Shown: one piece after another, positions 58,891 through 63,826 of the stretch | Layout: each line of letters opens with the position of its first letter | Position numbering within the stretch: position 1 is the first letter of the stretch | Virus record (IMG/VR): IMGVR_UViG_3300007708_000003 | Location: 34,361 to 98,360 of that record | Length of the DNA stretch: 64,000 nt | Source of the DNA: a virus | Strand: one strand, 5' to 3' | Program-made: the position numbers and the translations under genes | Notes under the pieces: model-generated | The model's database searches: none | Seen by the model: only the letters and a program-made list of their open reading frames with translations | What the model was told of the DNA's origin: nothing

Positions 58891-59085
58891 TTATTTTCTA
58901 TCTAATGATACGTTTTTACAAAATCTTATTTCTTTATTGTTCAATGTCCAAATCTCACCATCATCCATTGCACATGTAAATAATAAGTCATGTTCTTGAC
59001 TATAATCAATAACTAAAAAAGCATAACCTTCCATATTATCAGATACTCTTTTAATAGGTATCATTGGTTCTAATTGTAACATCAT
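58891..59085 (-). CDS. Small uncharacterised protein (64 aa)
   Basis: I place the start at ATG 59085 (MMLQLEPMIPIKRVSD). The longer frame to 59148 would translate the tRNA-like element. The body (YAFLVIDYSQEHDLLFTCAM, DDGEIWTLNNKEIRF) looks like short beta-barrel phage proteins that carry a 'W.v....n..iR' ending. Function unknown. The stop is five bases before the tmRNA 5' end. Confidence 0.6.
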   Translation of the reverse strand: MMLQLEPMIPIKRVSDNMEGYAFLVIDYSQEHDLLFTCAMDDGEIWTLNNKEIRFCKNVSLDRK

Positions 59086-59100
59086 ACTTTTATCTTTAGT

Positions 59101-59336
59101 TGCGTGGGAGGGAGTCGAACCCTCAGCTCTGGAATATGAGTCCAGCAAGTTACTATTACTCTACCACACTATAAAACAGTTGTTTATGGCACAACTGACT
59201 AAGCCTTCAGTAACTTTTGAATACCCCCAGAGTTACAAACTGTGCTAACCTACGATTTAGAGAGCCTCCACGCCAACACTATAAGTGTCTGTAATCTCTG
59301 TCTTCGTTACGTACCAGTGCACTGGCAGAGGTCTTT
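59101..59336 (-). ncRNA. Structured RNA ending in a tRNA-like 3' half (anticodon loop CTCATAT)
   Basis: The 3' part on the minus strand is convincingly tRNA-like: anticodon stem CTGGA/TCCAG with loop CTCATAT (anticodon CAT, 59138-59136), AGCT variable loop, T arm GAGGG-TTCGACT-CCCTC and CCACGCA acceptor strand. The bases just upstream do not pair with that acceptor, and the D arm is irregular. A matching GCGTGG lies about 100 bases further 5' (59273-59268), followed by GCTC that could pair with GAGT of the D arm. In between are hairpins CAGTTGT/ACAACTG and GTAACT/AGTTAC. It may be an interrupted tRNA-Met/Ile2, a decayed tRNA, or a new tRNA-like RNA. Confidence 0.5.
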
Positions 59337-59633
59337 CTACCAATAGATTGCTATATCACCTTCGTATATCATCATTCTTAAAGCACCATCTACTTCAATA
59401 ATTTCTGATGATTGTAATGCATATGTAGCAACATATACTTTAGCACCTACTACAGTATTAGGATTTGATACATCTGCACCAAGAGCATATATCTCTAAAG
59501 AAGTCCATCTCTTCATATCTTCTGCATCTAACATTGCTTTTGTTTCATCAGATAATTCAATTGCACTTTCTTTTCTTACAGGTTTAGTAATCAATACTCT
59601 CTTTCCTGTCAATTCTTTAAAAGGTGTTGTCAT
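59337..59633 (-). CDS. GroES-like small beta-barrel protein (98 aa)
   Basis: The order GKRVLITKPVRKESAIELSD, TSLEIYALGADVSNP, VGAKVYVATYALQSSEIIEV and RMMIYEGDIAIYW resembles phage co-chaperonin (GroES-type) proteins: an initial strand, a central VGxxVYV, and a final eGDI-A strand. At 98 residues it equals bacterial GroES. If correct, it could adapt the host GroEL for folding of phage proteins. An ATTAACCTT leader lies 12 bases before the ATG. Similarity is by pattern only. Confidence 0.5.
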   Translation of the reverse strand: MTTPFKELTGKRVLITKPVRKESAIELSDETKAMLDAEDMKRWTSLEIYALGADVSNPNTVVGAKVYVATYALQSSEIIEVDGALRMMIYEGDIAIYW

Positions 59634-59635
59634 TA

Positions 59636-59890
59636 TTATTTATTAAAGGTTAATGCTTTTACTACTGCCATTTGTGCTTCTACAATTTTCATTATTGCAT
59701 GATCAATAATCTTACCATGCATAGGAGCAATCTGTTGATTGTCAAAACTGTTAGCTAATGCATCTATCATACCAGAACACATCATCTTAACAGTATCTAC
59801 CTCTGGCATAGATGAAGGGTTGTGACTTACACCAATTATCTGTTGACCAAATGTCAACTCTTGCTTAACTGTTTTTTCTTCTGTACTCAT
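59636..59890 (-). CDS. Small phage protein, possibly Acb2-like (84 aa)
   Basis: The protein has the layout FGQQIIGVSHNPSSMPEVDT, then a helix (VKMMCSGMIDALANSF), a short loop and a C-terminal helix (AIMKIVEAQMAVVKALTF). The FNPS-...-VK...(I)D...A...EAxMxxVKAlT pattern recalls the Acb2 family, small phage proteins that sequester cyclic nucleotides and block CBASS immunity. I base this on memory of the family pattern, not a search. The start is coupled to the preceding gene by a one-base overlap. It is in the early-type gene cluster next to the divergent promoter, as expected for an anti-defence gene. Confidence 0.45.
   Translation of the reverse strand: MSTEEKTVKQELTFGQQIIGVSHNPSSMPEVDTVKMMCSGMIDALANSFDNQQIAPMHGKIIDHAIMKIVEAQMAVVKALTFNK
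59646..59654 (-). promoter_or_regulatory. Leader motif ATTAACCTT before the GroES-like gene
   Basis: Minus-strand ATTAACCTT followed by TAAT, 12 bases before the ATG at 59633 and inside the end of the preceding gene. Its persistence inside a coding end argues for a translational rather than transcriptional role. Confidence 0.4.
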
Positions 59891-60285
59891 TACTCTTTTT
59901 TAAGTTTTCTTACTGGTGCTTCATCATCTGTAACTGGATCAACTTCAGACATCATTTGATTTTCAGGTTGTGGTTTTTCTGAAATACCAACTACATCACC
60001 TACCTTAATACCTTGTTCTGCTAACTCAGGATTGTTATCCAAATCCTCTTGTGTTACAGTGTGAGGAACTACTCCCTCTGGCATATCTTGTGGTTGTTGT
60101 GGTGGAGGTGCTGTAAAGTGCGCTTGTTTAGCAATTGCCTCAACTCTTCTAGCATCAAACTCAGCAGTTTGACATACAATCTCTGCAAGATCTCTTCTTA
60201 GTTTTGCAACTTCAATTTGTTCTTTATAAAAAGATAATACTTCTGCTTTTGTAGGAACCTTTTTTTCTTCTGTTTGTGTACTCAT
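59890..60285 (-). CDS. Coiled-coil acidic protein (131 aa)
   Basis: Residues 12-55 are helical and charged (AEVLSFYKEQIEVAKLRRDL, AEIVCQTAEFDARRVEAIAK). A Pro/Gln-rich linker follows (APPPQQPQDMPEG), then an acidic part with DLDNNPELAEQGIKVGDVVG and a basic end. A similar layout is common in crAss-like phages; function unknown. It is the first minus-strand gene after the divergent promoter. Confidence 0.5.
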   Translation of the reverse strand: MSTQTEEKKVPTKAEVLSFYKEQIEVAKLRRDLAEIVCQTAEFDARRVEAIAKQAHFTAPPPQQPQDMPEGVVPHTVTQEDLDNNPELAEQGIKVGDVVGISEKPQPENQMMSEVDPVTDDEAPVRKLKKE

Positions 60286-60384
60286 GTTTTTGTTTATTTA
60301 AATTAACACTACAAATATATAAATAAAAGTTTAACTTTTACAAATTTATTATATATTTGTAAAATAATTTAAAAACAAACAAAC
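60286..60384. promoter_or_regulatory. Divergent promoter region between the two genome arms
   Basis: This 99-base AT-rich gap separates minus-strand genes from plus-strand genes. It holds TATATTTG on the minus strand (60319-60312) and TATATTTG on the plus strand (60352-60359), each facing its own gene. Both fit the Bacteroidota -7 consensus. Between them is a near-perfect palindrome, TAAAAGTT-T-AACTTTTA (60324-60340), which could be an operator. No good -33 element stands out. Confidence 0.65.
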
Positions 60385-60585
60385 ATGAAAAAGTTATTTC
60401 AATATGCAGTATTACTGCATTCTTATGACAAAGACAAACTGTACTTAGATTCTAAACTTATTATTGCGCCAACAACTGCTTTGGCTAAATCTGAAAAAGA
60501 TCTTATATTTAAAATCACAAGAGACATTCCTACAGAATTTGCAGAGAATCCTGATAATATACAAATACTAGTTAGAAATTTTTAA
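60385..60585 (+). CDS. Conserved small phage protein (66 aa), 0-frame product
   Basis: MKKLFQYAVLLHSYDKDKLY through NIQILVRNF matches a small protein common in Bacteroidota and other large phages that typically ends -VR(P/N)F. Its beta-alpha-beta composition (KLIIAPTTALAKSEKDLIFK) is typical; function unknown. It is the first gene of the plus-strand arm and starts 26 bases after the TATATTTG element. The stop TAA sits directly after a slippery AAATTTT, so a longer product may also be made. Confidence 0.75.
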   Translation: MKKLFQYAVLLHSYDKDKLYLDSKLIIAPTTALAKSEKDLIFKITRDIPTEFAENPDNIQILVRNF

Positions 60586-60749
60586 ATGTTCCAGACTGGT
60601 CTAATACTAATGGTACTGTATCCTTTAGTAATTCTGGAACTAATAATAGACCTTATGATCCAAGAGAAGCAATGTATAATAATACAATTACTAATAACAC
60701 AAGCAACAGTTATAGTCTAACTGAAGCATTAAATACAGCAACATTATGA
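60576..60749 (+). CDS. Candidate -1 frameshift extension of the 66-aa protein (+55 aa)
   Basis: In the -1 frame, a 55-residue coding stretch (LNVPDWSNTNGTVSFSNSGT, RPYDPREAMYNN, SYSLTEALNTATL) runs from the slippery heptamer AAATTTT (60576-60582) to a TGA at 60747-60749 that overlaps the thioredoxin ATG. It has no ATG near its start. The -1 frame is closed upstream by TAG at 60573-60575 and the 0 frame by TAA at 60583-60585, so entry is possible only within the slippery site. A stem (GTTCCAGA, 60588-60595; TCTGGAAC, 60633-60640) follows five bases later. The fused product would be 121 residues. A true frameshift mutation or sequencing error would look similar. Confidence 0.55.
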   Translation, partial: KFLNVPDWSNTNGTVSFSNSGTNNRPYDPREAMYNNTITNNTSNSYSLTEALNTATL

Positions 60750-61051
60750 AAATAGAAGTTTTAAAATTCTACGCCAATTGGTGTGGACCATGTAGAGCAC
60801 TTTCTCAAAGATTAGAAGGTGAGAAACTAACAGAAATAAATGTAGATACAGAACATGAAACAGCTATTAAGTATAGAGTAAGAACAATCCCTGTTCTTGT
60901 CTTTTTAAAAGATGGAGAAGAAGTACATAGAACTACTGGTCTTATAAGTAAGAATGAGTTTGATCTTATACTAAATGAGATCAATGATGAAAAGGATGTA
61001 GACAATATAGAAGTGACAGCAGAAATTGTAAAACCTAATACAGAAGAATAA
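60746..61051 (+). CDS. Thioredoxin-like protein (101 aa)
   Basis: The W12-C13-G14-P15-C16 redox motif (FYANWCGPCRALSQRL), the cis-Pro segment (RTIPVLVFLKDGEEV) and a FDLILNEI C-terminal helix define a thioredoxin. A 20-residue acidic tail is added (KDVDNIEVTAEIVKPN). Phage thioredoxins can reduce ribonucleotide reductase or act in replication or assembly; nothing nearby decides which. Its ATG overlaps the end of the -1 frame extension, and its TAA overlaps the next ATG (TAATG). Confidence 0.88.
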   Translation: MKIEVLKFYANWCGPCRALSQRLEGEKLTEINVDTEHETAIKYRVRTIPVLVFLKDGEEVHRTTGLISKNEFDLILNEINDEKDVDNIEVTAEIVKPNTEE

Positions 61052-61260
61052 TGGGAGTAACAGTAAGATGTAAATTTAATTATGGACAAGTGGTATATGT
61101 CAAGACAGATATAAACCAAGATCCAAGACAAGTAATAGGAGTACAAGGTACAGCTGATGGTGGTATGCTTATAAAACTTACTATAGATGGAGATGCCAGC
61201 TGGCACTATGAATGTGAAATATCAGAAGAGAAAGATGTAATGTTAGCAATGAGTAACTAA
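61051..61260 (+). CDS. Small beta-rich phage protein (69 aa)
   Basis: A 69-residue protein, MGVTVRCKFNYGQVVYVKTD, continuing with DPRQVIGVQGTADGGMLIKL and SWHYECEISEEKDV. This resembles small SH3-like phage proteins that read 'G..VYvktD..q..RqV.gi'. It is translationally coupled to the thioredoxin; function unknown. Its TAA shares its last base with the tRNA-like element that follows. Confidence 0.55.
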   Translation: MGVTVRCKFNYGQVVYVKTDINQDPRQVIGVQGTADGGMLIKLTIDGDASWHYECEISEEKDVMLAMSN

Positions 61261-61350
61261 GTCACTTGGTGTAAGTGGGAATGAATACCACAGTAGATAA
61301 ACATGTCAACCTAATGTTGATGGATGAGAGTTCAAATCTCTCAGTGACTT
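61260..61350 (+). tRNA. Class II tRNA-like element with degenerate anticodon arm
   Basis: AGTCACT pairs with AGTGACT (7-bp acceptor), GTGT with ATAC (D stem around an AAGTGG loop), CAAC with GTTG (long variable arm) and GAGAG with CTCTC around TTCAAAT (T arm). These spell a Leu/Ser/Tyr-class tRNA. The anticodon arm (61290-61306) pairs only at its outer three base pairs, so I cannot assign an anticodon. CCA is not encoded and the discriminator would be T. It may be a decayed tRNA or a tRNA-like RNA. It is followed at once by a terminator. Confidence 0.6.
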
Positions 61351-61351
61351 G

Positions 61352-61380
61352 AAACCCTGGCAGTGCTGCTGGGGTTTTTT
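61352..61380 (+). terminator. Rho-independent terminator after the tRNA-like element
   Basis: AAACCCTGGCAG pairs with CTGCTGGGGTTT over about 11-12 bp (two G-U), followed by a run of T. Confidence 0.9.
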
Positions 61381-61946
61381 GTTACTGGTGTTTTAGCAAA
61401 AAAATTTTGGTATTTTTTAGATGACTTGAGAAAGAGAATGTGAGTACTGTATACCATAACCACCCCACGCCAAAAGACAAGCACCACCATACCCCCACTT
61501 GAAATAGCATTGTAATATAAAATATAGAATAACTTTGGGAAAAGTTTCTGTATAGAATGTTATTATGTTATGAAGCCAACTTTCTCAGGTGAGAGTTAGT
61601 ACACTAAGTAATATAGCTTAGTAGAAAATAATCTGCTTCATTGTTCCATTGTATTGTGTACAGATGCAATGCAGAATATTATATACTATAGGCATAGTCA
61701 ACTCCCCCTGACTGTGCTTGTAGTGTGTAGTATTATTAACATGTGGCTGAAGAGCATTGTACTTATCACTTTCTAAGGTGTTGTCTTATTGCTTTGACAT
61801 GTAATACCAAAGGAAGCTTTAGCAAAGCATTATTATTTATTATGACATAAGGCACACTGTACCCTCAAGTGTGTCTTATTGTTATAGTTGTTGTTACACA
61901 ACAAACCACAACACATCCATTTAACAGAACGTTAAACAATAATATT
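61381..61946 (+). other. Gene-poor 566-base region with C/A-rich tract and hairpins
   Basis: No convincing coding frame was found on either strand. Content: a G-poor, C/A-rich tract (61461-61503) with ACCACCCC and CACCACC; a 9-bp hairpin GCATAGTCA/TGACTGTGC (61692-61717) whose loop carries CCCCC; a hairpin GCTTT/AAAGC near 61815-61828; an 11-bp hairpin TAAGGCACACT/AGTGTGTCTTA (61848-61878) followed by T-rich sequence, perhaps a terminator; and TTTAAC/GTTAAA (61920-61936) just before the next gene, perhaps an operator. Confidence 0.5.
61848..61885 (+). terminator. Possible terminator hairpin (11 bp)
   Basis: TAAGGCACACT pairs with AGTGTGTCTTA around a nine-base loop and is followed by TTGTTATAGTT. 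The T tract is interrupted, so termination is only likely. Confidence 0.5.
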
Positions 61947-62045
61947 ATGACTGAGAACCAACTGATTGATGAACTTAACATGTCAAGAGAAGAGATTGCT
62001 GAAAGAGAGTATGAAAGAAGACATTGTAATGATGAGCAGGAGTAA
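61947..62045 (+). CDS. Tiny acidic protein (32 aa)
   Basis: The frame reads MTENQLIDELNMSREEIAER and ends RHCNDEQE before TAA. It is highly charged and probably helical. Its stop lies within the loop of a terminator hairpin, and an inverted repeat lies just upstream. No family was recognised. Confidence 0.5.
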   Translation: MTENQLIDELNMSREEIAEREYERRHCNDEQE

Positions 62046-62056
62046 TCCTGCTTTTT
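62036..62056 (+). terminator. Compact terminator overlapping the stop of the 32-aa gene
   Basis: GCAGGA-GTAA-TCCTGC followed by TTTTT. The TAA stop (62043-62045) forms most of the loop, so the last codons build the 5' arm of the stem. Confidence 0.8.
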
Positions 62057-62112
62057 CATTAAAGACATGACCACAACACCACCAAAGTATATAACTCTTA
62101 AATAAATAAATC

Positions 62113-62574
62113 ATGAACAATCTTGAAAGAAAACTTATTGAATTAACATTTCCAACTATCAATGTAGATAGTCTAATGGAAGTTATTGTTGTAACACCTA
62201 ACGCTACAGTTGCAACAGAAATCTTATGTGGTGTATATGTAGAACCTGTGTTTGAGAAACACAAACTTACATCAGAAGGCACTGCGCGTACATTCATGTC
62301 TTATGATAAATGGACTGAACAGATTAAGTACAAGTATCTTAGTGAGATAACTGACTACTGTTACTTTCCTGAAACTGTTGACAAATATACTATCACTCGT
62401 GATAACTATAAATCACTTGAGTGTGAATATGGTAGTACAAGCAAATCATATAGATATGGTGTAAAAACAGGTGTTATGGAAGAGCGTACTGATTGGTGTA
62501 GTGTTAAAGATTGGAACAGACTTAAAGATAATAAGTTTGAACTATCAGCAGAAGAGCTTGAGGCTACATTGTAA
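62113..62574 (+). CDS. Uncharacterised early-type protein (153 aa)
   Basis: The protein starts MNNLERKLIELTFPTINVDS, has alternating beta segments (LMEVIVVTPNATVATEILCG) and a Tyr/Lys-rich centre (YDKWTEQIKYKYLSEITDYC). It ends with an acidic helix. No family was recognised. It lies after a C/A-rich leader (62067-62088) and is closed by the terminator at 62581-62609, which makes it a single-gene unit. Confidence 0.6.
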   Translation: MNNLERKLIELTFPTINVDSLMEVIVVTPNATVATEILCGVYVEPVFEKHKLTSEGTARTFMSYDKWTEQIKYKYLSEITDYCYFPETVDKYTITRDNYKSLECEYGSTSKSYRYGVKTGVMEERTDWCSVKDWNRLKDNKFELSAEELEATL

Positions 62575-62580
62575 TAATAA

Positions 62581-62609
62581 GAGTGTTGTGTAACAACAGC
62601 ACTCTTTTT
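62581..62609 (+). terminator. Rho-independent terminator
   Basis: GAGTGTTGT pairs with ACAGCACTC in a nine-bp stem (one G-U) and is followed by TTTTT, six bases after the TAA of the 153-aa gene. Confidence 0.85.
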
Positions 62610-62611
62610 AA

Positions 62612-62681
62612 AACAACAACCACCACACCGCCACCAAACAGAGCGCAAAAACAACACAACCCACCACCACACACCCAAAAG
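62612..62681 (+). repeat. C/A-rich, nearly G-free leader tract
   Basis: About 70 bases of CCACCACA-type low-complexity sequence with very few G, between the terminator and the 185-aa gene. Similar shorter tracts occur at 61461-61503 and 62067-62088. Confidence 0.5.
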
Positions 62682-62709
62682 GTTCAGTATAACTTTAAAT
62701 AACTTTATT

Positions 62710-63267
62710 ATGTCTATTACAGTAGCAAAATCCAAAAATGGTGTTGATTATGTAACACCAAGCAAAACTCAACGTGACGCTTCAAAGCCACGTGGCTATT
62801 TCAGAATTGAGCAATCTTCTGAAAACATCACACCTAATGGTCTATTAGTTGTGAACACTAAATCTATGTTGATTAGTGGCGAAATCAGCAAGCTTGAAAA
62901 AATGCTTGCAGATAAAAACTATAAGCTTGCAGGTTGTCTTCATATTGAAGAAGTTTCTGAAGCTGATATTGATAACAGACCTGAGCTTAAAAACAGGCTG
63001 AATATCAAAAAGGAATTAAAAACAGTTCCTGTTGCTGATTATACAGCTGATGAAGTAGCTGAATATGAAACAGCTCTTGCTAAGTTTGTTAAGCGTACAG
63101 GTGCTGAGGGTGTTGAGCTTAGAAACAATGGTAATAGAATATTACGCTTCACAAGCTACGACCCAACAGGTGTATCTGTTGACAAATTGTTGCAATACAA
63201 CAATGTTGAGGAAGTTAATGCATTTAGAATTGCTCAGGAGCAAATAGGTGCTTCATTACCTCAATAG
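62710..63267 (+). CDS. Uncharacterised protein (185 aa)
   Basis: Starts MSITVAKSKNGVDYVTPSKT and continues with KPRGYFRIEQSSENITPNGL. The middle has a helix and beta segments (SGEISKLEKMLADKNYKLAG) and the phrase DIDNRPELKNRLN. The C-terminal 60 residues are mixed (EGVELRNNGNRILRFTSYDP). The codon choice is less AT-biased than in neighbouring genes, which may reflect high expression. Single-stranded DNA binding would suit the early arm, but I see no OB-fold signature I can defend. Stop is TAG. Confidence 0.6.
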   Translation: MSITVAKSKNGVDYVTPSKTQRDASKPRGYFRIEQSSENITPNGLLVVNTKSMLISGEISKLEKMLADKNYKLAGCLHIEEVSEADIDNRPELKNRLNIKKELKTVPVADYTADEVAEYETALAKFVKRTGAEGVELRNNGNRILRFTSYDPTGVSVDKLLQYNNVEEVNAFRIAQEQIGASLPQ

Positions 63268-63288
63268 TAAGTTGAGTTGATTAGGTTA

Positions 63289-63318
63289 GAACACACCCTT
63301 AACAGGGTGTAGTTCTTT
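63289..63318. terminator. Terminator between convergent genes
   Basis: GAAC-A-CACCCT-TAAC-AGGGTG-TA-GTTC followed by TTTCC on the plus strand. It lies 22 bases after the TAG of the 185-aa gene and about 50 bases beyond the HNH stop, so it may act on both strands. Confidence 0.75.
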
Positions 63319-63367
63319 CCAACATAAGACAGAAAGCAATTCTTTAGAAAGATAACAACACTGTAAG

Positions 63368-63826
63368 TTATTTATCAGCATGTAACAAACTAATAGTTTT
63401 ACATCTATCAATAAATTCTTGTTGTGTTTGTGTGTGTTTCATTATATTACATTTTATACAACATGAAATAATGTTGTCAGGTGTATATCCTTTTGTGTTA
63501 TCAACTCTATCTAAAGATATATCATTAACAACATCATTACAATAATAACATTCTTTCTTATAGTAAGATTTAAGCACATCAATTGTAAGAGTATATTCAT
63601 ATCCTCTTTCTTTAGCACTGCGTTTATAATTAGAATGTTTTCTTTTCAATATCCATTCTATATCAACACCTTGCTGAAGTTTAAGTTTGGCTCTTTCTTT
63701 ATTAGTTTTGTTTACTTGTTGTCTAACAGCAGTTCTACATTCTATAGAACAATAAGAAGGTGAACAAGTATAAAATGTTTTTAATGTGATATCATATTCT
63801 TTACCACAGTGCTTACATGTTTTCAT
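63368..63826 (-). CDS. HNH endonuclease (152 aa)
   Basis: The C-terminal half carries C93-YYC96, then SLDRVDNTKGYTPDNIISCC (D106, N118) and IKC126, the zinc-stabilised HNH fold of phage homing-type endonucleases. The N-terminal 30 residues form a second Cys cluster (CKHCGKEY...YCSIEC), which may bind zinc and DNA. The central part is basic (KRKHSNYKRSAKERGYEYTL). It points against its plus-strand neighbours, as freestanding homing endonucleases often do. A hairpin TTATCTCT/AGAGATAA lies upstream of its start. Confidence 0.85.
   Translation of the reverse strand: MKTCKHCGKEYDITLKTFYTCSPSYCSIECRTAVRQQVNKTNKERAKLKLQQGVDIEWILKRKHSNYKRSAKERGYEYTLTIDVLKSYYKKECYYCNDVVNDISLDRVDNTKGYTPDNIISCCIKCNIMKHTQTQQEFIDRCKTISLLHADK

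Noticed and set aside
59086-59148. Longer start of the 64-aa gene at 59148
   Set aside because: The added residues are a translation of the tRNA-like anticodon and T arms; the ATG pair at 59085 is the better start.
59166-59261. Group I intron inside the tRNA-like element
   Set aside because: The interval is under 100 bases and lacks recognisable P, Q, R and S core elements, so a standard group I intron is not supported.
60586-60720. ATG at 60586 opening a 44-codon frame after the TAA of the 66-aa gene
   Set aside because: The product is Ile/Leu-rich and unlike phage proteins here, while the overlapping -1 frame has normal composition; the ATG frame is likely a shadow.
61865-62735. Minus-strand frames opposite the 32-aa, 153-aa and 185-aa genes
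   Set aside because: They are Ser/Val/Trp-rich antisense frames crossing terminators and C/A-rich tracts; the plus-strand genes are better supported.
6349-63826. Use of a changed genetic code with TGA as a sense codon
   Set aside because: Long frames stay open with the standard code and no genes are visibly broken at TGA; only avoidance of TGA as stop is supported.
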